The notes: generated by a model not told the origin, from the letters alone. 64,000 bases of DNA from Endocalyx cinctus (GCA_001600455.1 BCKC01000004.1:4142915-4206914); one strand, 5' to 3'. Numbered from the stretch's first letter, positions 10,717 through 22,673 are shown. Numbers and translations are program-made.

Positions 10717-12048
10717 TCACATGCTCCTCGCCATCTTGATGAAGTGATTGGAGGGCTCCGGGTTGTCGATATACCTGAGGATTTCCCTCCGGAGCCCATT
10801 TTCATCGACTTGGAACGAGGGCAGCGTTCCCGACCGCACAAACTGATCCACGAAGTCAGAGCCGGAGATCGCCGACCCTGCCCCATTCCCGGCCATAGCC
10901 TCGATCTGCACCGCCATGTGCGTCATGATGGCGCGGGCGTCCTTCTTGACCTGGGCTATGGCCTTTCGCTTGTCCTCGAGCCTGGTAGCCTCGCCGCCGG
11001 CGTTCTCGAGGTGCTTGTCGAGGACGGGGTAACGAATCCTCTCCGTGCACATGGGCCAGAAGAAGTGCTCGGCGAGGACGGAGATGGGCGTCCCATTTCG
11101 GAAGCGCTGCATCATCTCCTCCCTTTGCTGCGGATGCAGCACCAAGTTCATGTCGGCAAAGGCCGAGCACAGGTTACCCAGCTCCATGACGGCCGCGCGG
11201 TACGTCTCCACCAGGCTGAGGAGCTCCTCTTCCTTGGACCTGTTGGTCCTCTTGTCCGTGTTGCCGAGCACGCAGACGAGGCCCTTCTTGCGGCACCTCT
11301 CGCACGGGCCAGTACCACCCTCGACTTGCTCGCACTTGGTTTTGCTGGCGCGGCAAGATTCGCAGGAGGGTTTCTTGCTCACCTCCCTCTTGCGGCGTTT
11401 TGACTCAGGTTCTGGCAGAGGTGCTGGGGCAGGTGCTGGGGCAGGTGCTGGTGCTGGCAGAGGCTCGTTGCCGGCACCGGCACCATTGGAAGCAAGGGCG
11501 TTCTTAGGCTTCCGACCTCGTCCCTTACGTACCTGCTGCTGATGCTGCTGCTCCTTCTCCTGCCTATGTTCTTGGGAGGGCTCCTCTTCAACGGACCCTG
11601 AGCTTATCTCCTCAGAGCCTCGCTTTTTCCCCACTAGCTGTTCAGGGGGGGAAACGATGGAGGGTTCATCCCGATTGAAATTGAACGCTAGATGAGGAGG
11701 CCAGGGACGGTTAAACATAGCAGGAGCAGATGGGGGAGGAACATCCAGTGGGGCAGGGACCATAGGTTGAGACAGGTCATCTAGGTCGGCGGGAGGAGGG
11801 CCGACAAAGGGGATTAGATCATCGGGGGCTGAGTCGGGTTGGTAAGCTACCGGAGAGGGGTCTTGAGGAGCAACCGGTTCCATAGACTCAGCCGCAGATG
11901 GTTCGTCGGCAGAGATAGGCTCAAATGGGGTATTGTCGGCCTGGTCGAAGTAGGTGTGGTCGATGTGAGGCCACAAGTCCGCGAAATCCTTCAAGGATTC
12001 AAGTTCGTTCGTGGATTGGGGGTAATCGGCGAAGTCGTAAGCAAACAT
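10717..12048 (-). CDS. Zn(II)2Cys6 transcription factor with acidic/Pro-rich N terminus
   Basis: Single-exon gene, 443 aa, nuclear DNA-binding regulator. The binuclear zinc cluster lies unusually far in, with Cys at about 229, 232, 239, 249, 252 and 259 (CESCRASKTKC ... CERCRKKGLVC). The loop between the third and fourth Cys is nine residues rather than the usual five to six. Upstream are an acidic, Pro-rich region (residues 1-130) that could be an activation domain, a Gln/Glu-rich patch, an AT-hook-like KGRGRKPK at about 175-182, and an Ala-Pro repeat at 199-210. After the cluster comes a helical region without a clear fungal_trans domain. Target genes are unknown. The coding strand lies against a TA-repeat and a 52-bp tandem duplication in its upstream region. 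Confidence 0.88.
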   Translation of the reverse strand: MFAYDFADYPQSTNELESLKDFADLWPHIDHTYFDQADNTPFEPISADEPSAAESMEPVAPQDPSPVAYQPDSAPDDLIPFVGPPPADLDDLSQPMVPAPLDVPPPSAPAMFNRPWPPHLAFNFNRDEPSIVSPPEQLVGKKRGSEEISSGSVEEEPSQEHRQEKEQQHQQQVRKGRGRKPKNALASNGAGAGNEPLPAPAPAPAPAPAPLPEPESKRRKREVSKKPSCESCRASKTKCEQVEGGTGPCERCRKKGLVCVLGNTDKRTNRSKEEELLSLVETYRAAVMELGNLCSAFADMNLVLHPQQREEMMQRFRNGTPISVLAEHFFWPMCTERIRYPVLDKHLENAGGEATRLEDKRKAIAQVKKDARAIMTHMAVQIEAMAGNGAGSAISGSDFVDQFVRSGTLPSFQVDENGLRREILRYIDNPEPSNHFIKMARSM

Positions 12049-12136
12049 CTTGTCGGATTATATTCCGTCTTAAGTGTCTGCTTTTTCCAAGATTCTTAAT
12101 ATAAAGAAGTCGGCGGGTGGGTTTGAGATACTTACT

Positions 12137-12171
12137 TATATATATATCTATATATATATATATATATATAA
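12137..12171. repeat. (TA)n microsatellite upstream of the Zn2Cys6 gene
   Basis: Almost uninterrupted TA dinucleotides (one TC interruption) about 90-120 bp upstream of the regulator start codon, so inside its likely promoter or leader. Confidence 0.8.
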
Positions 12172-12470
12172 GAAAGGAGGGGAAAGTAGATGATCAATAG
12201 TTGATCCTAAGAGAGTCGGGGACAAGTTGCTCAAAAGAGACTTTATAATATAATTGTACGTATAAAAGGGGGAAATAGCAAGGAAAAAGCTATGTGCTCT
12301 GAATGAGACTTGGATAAGGAGATTTGATATAGAGAGATAGTAGTGTTGGATATGGAATAGATGTTTGTAATACTGAGAGTATTGGAATCTAGTTTTAAGA
12401 GCATGTGTTGCCAAGACTTGGGAGAAAAGAGAATTGGAGGAAAGCAAGGTATTTATATATTGATTTCTTG

Positions 12471-12574
12471 AGCAAGTCTATCTGGACCAAAAGACTAGAC
12501 CATCGCTACCATTCTGTACTTAAGCAAGTCCATCTAGATCAAAAGACTAGGTCATCGCTTCCATTCCGTACTTA
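12471..12574. repeat. Two tandem copies of a 52-bp unit
   Basis: AGCAAGTC starts both copies, at 12471 and 12523, and each ends in GTACTTA. The copies differ at about eight positions, mostly C/T and G/A transitions. They lie about 420-530 bp upstream of the Zn2Cys6 gene start. Confidence 0.75.
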
Positions 12575-14730
12575 AGCTATAAGCCTCGTTAGGGGGAGTA
12601 AATTTATGAATTTGATAGATCTCTGAAGGCTGCTGGGCGTTATTTGTTGACAGGCAAACTCTTTTGATTAGAGTTATGTACTTAGACTACTACGAACTAC
12701 TTTTCTAAAGATCGTATGTACGTATGAGCGAGCCATAGTGGAAGGAGTATATGCATCACTTCTAAATATTTAAACAGGCAATTAAAGCAGTGACTCGACA
12801 CTTATTAGTGTAAGTATAATCTCAGAGCTACGCGGGAAGGGACAGGAATTTGATATGACGTCGTAGTAAACAGACGTGGCAGTAAACAAGCAGGAGCGAT
12901 CTATAAGTTGACTATAATTAGATTTGATTATACGTAACTACACATCGTATTGCATACATTGCCAGAAGACTGTCAAAATAGAAACCACCTAAGTAGAAAC
13001 TCTAATGGACTACCCCCTTTCTTGACACTCTACGTGACCCACGACTGTCCAGTTTCCTGATACATATTTACATACCCGGTTCACATCATGGCTCTATCCT
13101 AGCCATTAAAACATGTCACTATTAACAAACTCTTTATAACTAACATAATTCTTTTCCTATTGGTGTATATATTAGCACTTTGGTCTTTTATTGAGCTTGA
13201 ACTAATCCTGCAACTAGTCTTCGTGGACGAATAGCAGGACAATGATTCTCCTGCATTACGAGAAAGGAAAACATTCTAGAGCCCTCCCAAAACCTTAGCC
13301 ACCGTGTTCTTCTAAACGTCACTGAGCTCTCCCAAAAAGCCACTTCTGCATGCCAAAACACGGCCTAATTCCTTTTTTCCCATCAAGACATTAGGGAAAA
13401 AAAAAAAAAACTCAAAATGGATAGAGCCTTGTCACGAGAATGAATAGACTAAGCTAGAACTTCAACGGATGAAGAAGGTATTTTCTAAATTCAGTCTTAT
13501 TGATAGATACGAATTTCTTTCTTTCTTTCTTTGTTCATGTCAATATATTCTTGGGAAAAGGGGTAAGAAGTTGAATCTCACGTAGTACTTCACTTACATA
13601 AGATTGGTTCACAGTGATGTTTGTAGCTGGTAACGGTAATCTTCTACTTAAACCACTATGAATTGAACTGCCTAATCAGTAAAGAACCTGAAATTTGATT
13701 GGCGGATTCTCAAAAAGTGAGAGTCCTCACTTTCTCGGAATATACTTTTTGTTAAATATTTACCAAACCGAGGTTTTGGTGTGAGGGTAGCAAGTGGCTG
13801 GAAATAATAGTCCGAGTTCTCCAGATTGGAACCTTTCCAAAGTTCTAGTCTACCTGGGTAAGTACCTAGGTACTTAGTTTTCCCTGTTTACTACTTTAAT
13901 TGCTGCTTTACGTAGTTAGCTGTGCTCAGACATCTAGGGTAGAAAGCGCGCGCATGTGTAGCTTTCCGCGCTTAATTTTATTCACATTTTTTCGCCTTTT
14001 GGCACCGAAGGTCTAGATTTCTTGCTATTTGTACACCTTGCTAGTTTTCACACTCATAGTAAGCATCAACCACGTAGATCTAGGCATATACGCCCCGAAA
14101 GAGGAGCAAACAACACGCAGACTATGCGGGTCAAAAGAGCTCTTTCTTCCAACTAAGAGAATCCACACTCACTACCAAGTATATAGTTTGGAAGTATATA
14201 CCTAGGTAAGTAGTTTAGCCTCAGGGTTATGTCATAGTGCACGTTCCACCTGCCACAGTCCCTCATCTACGATAGCTACGGGTACTTCGACAGACGCTAT
14301 AGAATAATATGATCTTAGAGATGTGTAGAGTTATGATTAATGCGATGACTACTAGGTCTATTAATGAGAGGGGAAAAGAAAAATAAACTCTTAACATAGG
14401 AAAGTATCACGAAATGAATTTCTAAAAAAGATGTTGATATATAAAGTTCGAAACACCTGTCATCAAGGTTTTCTATATTGTTCTATCCATAAAACACCCC
14501 AACCCGAGTTTGCCTCCCAGGGGGGAAAAACGAAATAAAAAGATAATATATATACATAAGATAATAAAAGTTTGACTCCAGTTAGCTGATTTTATAAACA
14601 GATCTCAACCAACCAACCCCCTTATTTGCATTGCTCCAGTCTCTTGAAAAGAAATCATATACATATATAGATTATATAAATATACACATACACATCAACT
14701 ATTATCCTCGCGCCCTGAGGGAGGAAGCAC

Positions 14731-15604
14731 TTATTCGGGCCTAGCGGGGAGAGGGAGAGGAGTAGGGGTAGGGTTGGGCTGGATGCCGTTGATCTGGTCG
14801 ATGATGCGGTGACCGGTGACGTCGAAGCCCTCGACGTAGGCGGTGCCGAAGTCGGCGACGAGGTTGTTGTACGCCGCGCTGGGCTTCAGCGCGGCCAGGT
14901 AGATCCAGGTCGCGTTGGTGCCGGCGAGGACGTCGTCGTCGGGGAACTCGGACAGCACGAGCGAGTGCTTGTCTTCCGGGATCGCCGGGTTGCGCACGCC
15001 CGGGAAGTCGAACGCGATCGAGTTGAGGATCCACTGCACCTGCACGTTCTTGTAGTTGCCGATACCGCCGGTGCCGTGCAGGGCGATGCCGTCGAAGATG
15101 TTGTTCAGACGGCCCTCGTCCCACTCGGCCTGGTCCGTTCCCGCGTGCTCCCGGATGAAGCGGGTCGCGCCGAGGGCGCCGTCGACCTCGAATCGCTTGT
15201 CCCTATCGTCGTTTCGGGTTAGTAAATTATATATTTAGATTTATGTGGGGGTAAAGTGGAGTGATGAGTGGAGCTTACATGCTAAGCCATGGGGAGTTGT
15301 CAGAAAGGTCCCATCCGAGATCGTGGAGGATGGTGGCGACGGCGTGAGCTTCGCGGTCGACGATGCCGACGGCGGTCTCGTTGGCGTTGTAGGCCGCGAC
15401 TCCGTACAACCAGGTGCGCATGCAGTGCTTGTACAGGAACGGCGGGAAACCCTCGATGATCTTGCGAGCGTCGCGGACGAGCTGGGTGTCCGGGACTTCG
15501 ACACCAGCCACGACGGTGGTGGGGAGATCGGTGCGCTTGCAGGGGGTAGCCGAGACGGCGGCGGCCAGGGCAAGGGCGGAAGCGGCGAAAGTGGAGGTCT
15601 TCAT
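14731..15604 (-). CDS. Secreted HD-domain protein, cyanamide hydratase-like
   Basis: Two exons (15604-15279, 15202-14731) encode 265 aa; the 76-nt intron splits a Met codon and both ends are GT-AG. Residues 1-19 form a signal peptide (MKTSTFAASALALAAAVSA), which is unusual because most HD hydrolases are cytosolic. The HD metal site is visible: HxxRTW-type segment KHCMRTWLYG and the HD pair in HAVATILHDLGWD, followed by a downstream GIALHGTGG histidine. This combination is typical of fungal cyanamide hydratase / HD-domain hydrolases, which act on small nitrogenous compounds; the true substrate here cannot be read from sequence. The C terminus ends in a Pro/Thr-rich tail. Confidence 0.85.
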
Positions 15605-18403
15605 TTTGAATTATATGTATATATAAAGAAGGAAATCCAAATGGTATATGTATGTCTATAGATAGATAGAAATTATGAAATCCGAAGTAAGGAAATGAAA
15701 ATGAGAAAGACCCAAGGAAATAAAGGAAAAAAGAAAAGAGAAAGGAAAATACAGAAAAGAGATGAGGACACTGAGAGGATAGAGTTGAATGTGATGCTGG
15801 AGATGAGTAGCAAAAGAAAGAGAGCTAATCCAATGGATGGGGATATCCTCTTTATAGAAAATGTCTTTCGAATAGAATTCCCATGTCGATATACTCTTTT
15901 TCGCAGTCATCATTTCCAAGTTTGACGATATACGGAGATTGCACGGACGATAGTAAGCACAATGAGACTGAATTGGCTGTTCTGTAGCGAATCTGACCTA
16001 ATTTAGAAGTGCCATGGAATCCTTCGATACAACAGCATAGCCTACCAGCCTACATACACCAGGGCATACACCCGGACATACACTAAGTAGGACCTTTTTC
16101 AGCTTGGCCTAAATGCTGAGACTTGAGCCGCCCAGCCCGCCTTAAAAAGTGATGAGAATGGAACTTTAAAAAAAGGATATCGTCTGTTACCAGCTGCATA
16201 TACGAAATATAGTAAAACGTAATCAAATAGTTTTGTTGATCAATCATTTATTCAGTAAGTAAGTATTATTATCTACTTTAACCGGTGCATCTTGAGATCT
16301 TGAGTCTTTCTCAGATCTGCTATCCAGTAAGATACAGTGAATCTGTTACCTGTAAATGACCCACTTTTACCTACAACTTTGAATTCTACAGTGTAACCGT
16401 GAGTTCGTCAATAAATGTATAAATATAGAATAGAGATAACATATATACATATTCAAAGTTAATAGAATATTTATTGCTTATTGGTACAGTGTAGAATGTA
16501 CGGAATAACGAAATGAAAGATGCATCAATAGGTAAAGATTGTATAATCGCTATACTACCAAGATTCATGGATACTAATACCAAGATCTACCCTTGAAAAT
16601 ATCGCCTATAGGTAAGTCTATAGCGCGCTGCTACTGGTATAGTACGGTAGTATTCGCTAATCTGCCTGTGCGCCCAGTATATCTATTAATGTAGGTAGCT
16701 TACTGCGAATAACCACAACCCGGATATTCAGCCGCTATTGCGGGGGGAGAGAGTCTGGACTCAACAGAAAAGTTGGCATCCAGGAACAACTGCGCAGGGG
16801 AAGGGTCAAACGTTGCACGTGAACAGCCTGAAAAGTTCAGCTCAAGAGAAGGTATTTGGAAGAAATCTCATCTATACTCCGAGTTCATCGGGTTTATAGT
16901 CTGATGTTGCTAATAATATTCTCCACTCTGCCGCGATAGAGAAAGGACCCTTCATGCCGCCAAGGCTTTAAATGCTGTAAAGATCGTATATCCGCCTAAA
17001 ATAACGGATCTTGATCAATTAGTATACTCATTCATCTAAGAAAGAGATCTTTTAAGATGAGCCCACCAGAAGTTCCATAGTAGACCAATACTCCGTACTC
17101 CGTACCCGACGTTGCAGTTTATTATTAACCACATTGTCAACCTAGTTCGGCAATCGCCAAGGGAATCTGTTCGAACCCAAGAATCTGGCACCAGTAAGTA
17201 AATTGCATTATCGAGTAAGTGAAGTGCATTATCAATCAATCGATCAATATTTCAATAATTACCCCCGTATTATCCTACGATTACCTGATGTATCTATATA
17301 TATACACTTGGTATCTTGGTATATATCAAAGATGATTATTACCTATTCGCCAAGAAACAACAAAAAAGAGAAAGTGAGAATGACAGTGAGAGTGAGAGTG
17401 AGCAAGAGAGTGAGCGAGAGAAATGAAGGAAAAGATGAAAACATTGAATGATTACGGAGTACATACACTTCTTTTTTTATCAAAAGCTTTCTTCTAGATA
17501 AGAAGGCGATGACGATGATCTTTCAATTTACAGATTAATTACAGTGAGCCACTTCAGGATCGCAATCCGCGAAAGTCAGCACGATATATATACAGTAAAA
17601 ACCTACTATTAATTATCACGATGAACACATTTTCTTATCGCTCTACGTAACTGATATCAGATAAAGAAATCCCATTCCTATTCTTTCTTATATTTATTTC
17701 ATTTCCATCGTCATACGTTTTAATTTAAGGTTCCGTTTTAAGGGATTGATTGTTTATCCCGGCGTCTTCACAGTTACTGTGCCACATGTCAGCAGCAATC
17801 ATTCAAATCATGGACAAAACTGCCCGAAAGGAGTCTTACAAAGACATACGTTAGAAAAATAGAAGCGCTGATGGCTTGGCATCTTCTTACTGGAAGATAA
17901 CCTATTTACTGTGGATTATCTTTTGCTTAATAAAAAAAATATGAGCCTCAATACCGTTAAGATACGTAAGAACTTATGCAGGAACTTTGTGTGCCGTGTA
18001 TCGACTTGGCGCCACCAACGTTAACCTCGTAGCCTTTTCGAAGCTCAAATTCCAAACAACGTAAGATATCACTTGTAGTAAGATATCATACAAGCCAAGC
18101 ATTTCGTTTATGTAGGGTTGTTAACCAACAGCTTAACGTCATGGCAAACACTCACTTCATTCCCGTTACACCGAGAGTCCGATGGATATAATACGGCTGT
18201 CACCTACCTCATCATTCGGGAGCTTGTCTTAGCTTAGAACCCATAGACTTCTTGATTCTACACTTTCGACTTTTACTATTTCTTGATTTTCTTTTCCTTT
18301 TCTCTTTTCTTTTTTCCTTTTTTTCCTTTTGTCTTCTCTTCCCATTGGTTCTTTTCCTTTTTCTTTTTCCTTGTCTTCTTTTCGTCTCCCTTACTTTTTT
18401 CCC

Positions 18404-18434
<31 letters not shown>

Positions 18435-18467
18435 CCTATTAGACCACTATCATTTTTATTTCGCAAA
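15605..18467. other. 2.9-kb AT-rich spacer ending in a polypyrimidine leader
   Basis: No gene supported. It holds GATA-like short repeats near 15655, purine-rich GAGTGAGA repeats at 17385-17425, scattered TACGGAG tracts, and finally a long C/T-rich tract leading into the P450 start. Open frames are short and low-complexity. Confidence 0.4.
18252..18440 (+). promoter_or_regulatory. Strand-biased polypyrimidine tract before the P450 gene
   Basis: About 190 bases are almost entirely C and T on the coding strand and end in a run of roughly 28 T, about 40 bases before the ATG at 18468. CT-rich blocks just upstream of start codons are common in highly expressed filamentous-fungal genes and often mark transcription starts; the length here is unusual. 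No experimental evidence. Confidence 0.5.
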
Positions 18468-20468
18468 ATGCCGGGTTCGCTTGAAGCCGCCTGGACCTCG
18501 GCGAGCTCGACCCTGTCCTCGTGGGGTATCAATGGGCCATTCGCCACCATCGCCGTGGTGGCGGGAACCGTAGTCGCCGCCCAGTTCATATACGATTTAC
18601 TCGTCTTCCACTATGGTCACATGTTCCAGAGTGACGCCAGGGGTCAAGAACCACCACGGTTCCCCTCGCTTTTCCCGTACTTCGGTGCTATCTTTCAGCT
18701 CGCCGCCGATCACAAGGGTCTCGTAAAGAGAATGTCGTAAGTTTTAGAAAACAAGAAATAATACCACCGATAATGAAAAACACCTGTTAACCTATCTCTA
18801 CCACAGGTCCTACGGTGGTAAATTGACCGCCAACCGGGTATCCCTTATGGGCTACACCTACTACTACTTCTCGGAACGCGAGACGATCGAGAAGATCTTC
18901 AAGCACAAGGCCTTAGCCAGCTCCAACGACATGTACGACTACAGCAACACCAAGGTCCTAGGTACCTCCAAGGAATCGTCCGCGGTCTACCAGCGAGACG
19001 ACTCGGGCCCCTTCCCTCACCCGCACGCCAAGAGCAACGTCGAGCCGCGCAACCGCGTCGACCACATCACCCACAGCATCGCCTTCCGGGGTCTCACCGG
19101 ACCCGGATTGCAGCCGGCGACGAAGCGGTTCACCAAGAACATCATCGACAAGCTCGACTCGCGGGGCATCACGGAGGAGTGGACCGATGTGCCTGACTTA
19201 ACCCAGTTCTTCCGCGACACCCTCGGCGTCTCGGCCGTGCAGTCCATCGTCGGCCCCACGATGATGAAGCTGAACCCGACTTTTGTTCAGGACATCTTCA
19301 AGTTCGACAAGCTCCTGCCCATCTACGCCGGCGGCGTGCCCCGCTGGCTCCGTCCCGACGCTTACAAGTTCCGCGACCAGCTCGCGGGCCAGTTCAAGAC
19401 CTGGTACAAGTACGCGCGCGAGCACTTCGACGAGGAGATGATCGACGAGGACGGCGACGGCGACCCCGTCTGGGGATCCAAGATGATGCGTCAGCGCCAG
19501 GAGGAGTTCTTGAAGGCCGATGAGCACGACGACGATGTTCTCGCTAGACTTGATCTTGGTTTGGCTTGGGCGTAAGTTATTTCCCTGTCTTCCTTTCCAT
19601 TACCCCTTTTTTCGCCCCCACCCCTTAAAATTTCTCCACTTTTCTATTTAAGCACCTAACTAACGTGCAAACCTCCTTTCTATAGTACCATCGGTAACCT
19701 TGTCCCCACCTCCATGTTCTCGGTCTACCACCTCTTCCAGGACAAGAAAGTGCTCGAGCGCGTCCGCGGCGAGCTCAAAGAATACCTCGGAGACCGATCG
19801 GTGCGAGAAATAGACCCGTCCCAGCTCGTGCGGGACACTCCCCTCCTATCATCCATCTACGCCGAGACGCTCCGGATGTACGTCAAGATCTACACCCTGT
19901 ACAGCTCGGCGCACGAGGACATCGAGCTCGGCAAGTACCGGCTGCCGAAGAAGACCCTCGCGGCCGTGCACTCGGAGCCCGTCCACATGGACAAGAACTT
20001 CTGGAACACCAAAGAGGGCCAGCACCCCGTCGAGTCCTTCTGGGCCGACCGTTTCCTCGTCTACCCCGAAGACCCCGAGAGTGGCCCCGTTCGTCCCGAC
20101 TTGCGCAAGCAGACCGCGCGGACGAAGAAGTTGGACGAGGAGGGTAAGCCGTACTTCACCACGGACGGTACTGATGGTGCTTGGATCCCTTACGGAGGTA
20201 AGTTGTCATACTCTTTCCATTACATTCATATGTATGTGCTTGCTTTTCTCTAACAATACTCGATATAGGTGGCTTCTCCATGTGTCCCGGCCGTTTCTAC
20301 GCTAAGACCGCTATGATCCTCACCAGCGCCGTCTTGGCCACCGAGTACGACATCGAACTTCAGACCGAACGCATCGAGTTCACCAAGACCAGATACGGAA
20401 TGGGCGTAGAAGATATCAAGGGCGCTCTACCCTTCCGTATCAGGAAGAGGCCCGCCCAGGCTGCGTAA
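18468..20468 (+). CDS. Cytochrome P450, CYP7/CYP8-like class
   Basis: Four exons (18468-18736, 18807-19571, 19686-20197, 20269-20468) give 581 aa, all joins in phase. A hydrophobic N-terminal anchor at about 25-47 places it in the ER membrane. The ExxR pair is Glu405/Arg408 (AETLR), and the heme-binding loop is PYGGGFSMCPGR with the cysteine ligand at 521; this loop is completed only by the last splice. The I-helix reads WATIGNLVPTSM, lacking the usual acid-Thr pair and carrying the Asn-x-x-Pro pattern of CYP7/CYP8 (sterol 7-alpha-hydroxylase and prostacyclin synthase) relatives. That suggests a sterol/oxylipin-type or peroxide-rearranging chemistry, but substrate is unknown. No biosynthetic backbone gene lies next to it, so it is probably not part of a compact cluster. 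Confidence 0.93.
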
Positions 20469-21151
20469 AAAAAAAAAAAAGTTCTCTTCGATATCACGAT
20501 TTCATTAAAATTTCTTTCTTATCTCTTATTTTTCTTCTTTCTGCATCGCTCCTTTTGTGTGAGCAACTATCAAAGAGGCCGACCGCATGATGATGACGAT
20601 CTAGTATATAGATGTGCGGGTATTATTCTAAGCCAGACATGTCCTAGTAAATTATCTTTTTCTTTTTTTTTTTTTTTGCATACAGGTCTAGGCGTTATTG
20701 GAGGGGGTAGATATCATCTTTGGGATCGGATCATAAGTTTTTCTATTTGTAAACTAGGGATACAATTTCAGAATTTCTCCAACTTGCTACACTTCAACCA
20801 TGGTGATCTTGTATTTCATGAGTATGCTTAGGTGGATCCCGTCTATCTTAGATACCTGCTAGAAGAGCACGTGCATGACCCAGAATCTCATGGTTTCGAC
20901 GTAGCATGAAGAATACCCAGGTGTGTCTCTCCTATTCCAAACGAAGCAAGCAGTTGGACCGCAAGGAGTACAAAGATAGCAGGTCGCGATAATGTTATTA
21001 TTAGCTCACCATCTTATGCACAGCAAGCCATCGGCTTATCCCAAGTGGAGGTAGAGCAAGTCCTGCGAGGGTGGGTATAGGTCAGCTCGTACTTAGTGAT
21101 AAAGCCCGGCGACTCCTTCTTAAAACCAACTCACCATGGACCTAGAGTCTC
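20469..21151. other. Convergent spacer between P450 and copper transporter
   Basis: Begins with a run of A directly after the P450 stop and contains a poly-T run near 20667-20678. No gene seen. Confidence 0.4.
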
Positions 21152-21990
21152 TCAGTTAAATATAAATGAGCCTATATACGTGCCGATGAGTATAGATATG
21201 ATCAGGTACCCGTTGAAATACATCGCGAATCTAAACGTCGATTGTCAATTTAAGGACAAAGTCAGATTTCGTATGTAAAGGAGCTCAATTATCGCCCGAC
21301 GCGCGGTCCCTTACGAGTTTTATGGAAAGAGATACGAAGTACTTACAGCATGATAATGTATGCCACGGCAACCTGAGCGGTATGCAGGAAAGCTCTGATG
21401 GCCTGTTCGAAGAACGTCGGACGAATGTTTGATCGGTAGGCGACGTGGGTTCCAGCTTCCACCGAGGGGGTGCTCATATCATTACTTCTATTACCGTCGG
21501 ATTCATGGTTATTCGAAGACGAGGCTGGTTTCGGGGCGCTCATATCATTACTTTTATTCTCGTCGCTTTCATGATTCCTCGAGGATGAGGCTGTTGTTGG
21601 CGGGATACGGGTGGGATATGCGCGTTTACGTATGAGGCATCGGTCATATTCATTTGCGCATCGACGCAGGAGCTCGAGGAGCATAGCTAGAAGTACGACG
21701 CTTATGCAATAACCGGCCATCATGGAAGGCGATCGGATGTGCCACGAGGTGGATATAAAACAGGCGTCTATGGTGTACCAGTTCCACAACATCTATCCAT
21801 GTCGTTTTTTAGATGCGTTAAAGCCAGGTTTTTCTTTTTCTTCTCGTCTGATAATTATTTTCTAGAGAAGGTATATAGTTGACGGAAGACTCACAGAAAT
21901 CTTGCAAGAACTTTCCACTTCTCCCATTGGCATAGCCATATCCGTTGATGAGGCTGATCCGGCGGATATGGTCGTGGTCTTAGGTGACAT
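21152..21990 (-). CDS. ctr3: Ctr-family copper transporter (Ctr3-like)
   Basis: Three exons (21990-21895, 21792-21347, 21230-21152) give 206 aa; found by joining exons because the first and last are short. Trimeric copper(I) channel of the plasma or vacuolar membrane. The N terminus holds a Met cluster (MAMPM), then the family start CKISMLWNWYTID with TM1 at about 52-75. TM2 carries the copper-selective MxxxM (Met180, Met184), created by the second splice, and TM3 carries GxxxG (Gly197, Gly201). The cytosolic loop between TM1 and TM2 is long and contains two near-identical 22-residue units (SSSRNHESDENKSND / SSSNNHESDGNRSND) of unknown role. Cys29 directly precedes the first splice. Copper regulation is expected for the family, but no promoter element was identified. 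Confidence 0.9.
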
Positions 21991-22673
21991 GTCCGTGATT
22001 GTTGCACTTAGATCATGCTATTATCGAGAGAGAACTAAGAGAGGCCGGAGGAAAGATTACAGTGATGATTGGCGAAAGCAATAAGAACTTGTATCGAGTT
22101 ACGGATATGTAAGATAGGAGTAATTATGTGTTAGAATTAATAAAAATACCAAGTTGCATCTCATTAAAGATTCAAGCCAGATTTTCTATTTAGTTCCTTA
22201 TCGGACTAACAATCCCGAGAGATTTACTTCACCTGGCGAGGAAGTCACGAATTTTGGATATTATCACATATATTTGAGAAGTGTGAGATTGAAAGGGAAA
22301 GTTTATATTATTATTCGCAATCTTAGTAAAATTCCCAAACTTCTAGACGCACTTGACGATGCACTTGCATCCCATCACTGAACCGTCTCAATACGTACAT
22401 CAGATTAACATAGCATGCAGAATCAAGCAGAACTGAAGCATGGAGAATAGTCTGACCGATCGCCAATTATATTATATCCTAGAATGACCCCCTTATCAAC
22501 CGTCCCACTTGCATAAAATCTCTCCTTCTATATCTATCACGAAGACCAAAAAATATGGATTGACAATCTCATCCGTACATATCGGTGAAAACAGCGCAGC
22601 CCCCCATTTTATATGACAATTTATTATCCCAAACCGACATATTGAGAAAGTAGGAAAATTCCACAAATTATAA
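21991..22673. other. Spacer between copper transporter and Cys-rich protein
   Basis: AT-rich, no gene supported. A 75-codon open frame at 22154-22381 has no recognisable features. Confidence 0.35.

Larger units (their letters stand above)
12049..14730. other. 2.7-kb AT-rich spacer
   Basis: No gene supported. It contains a (TA)n microsatellite at about 12137-12171, the 52-bp tandem duplication at 12471-12574, CTTT repeats near 13513-13531, and two perfect TACCTAGGTA palindromes at 13863 and 14199. The open frame on the minus strand near 12148-12447 is Ile/Tyr/Leu/Ser-rich low-complexity translation of AT-rich DNA and is not accepted as a gene. Confidence 0.4.

Noticed and set aside
12148..12447. 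99-codon minus-strand frame rich in Ile/Leu/Ser/Tyr
   Set aside because: Translation of AT microsatellite and AT-rich spacer; no start context, no domain.
17163..17182. GTTCGAACCC as possible tRNA B box
   Set aside because: No pairing T stem, no A box at the right distance.
18468..20468. P450 as part of a secondary-metabolite cluster
   Set aside because: No polyketide synthase, NRPS, terpene cyclase or tailoring genes lie within the window near it.
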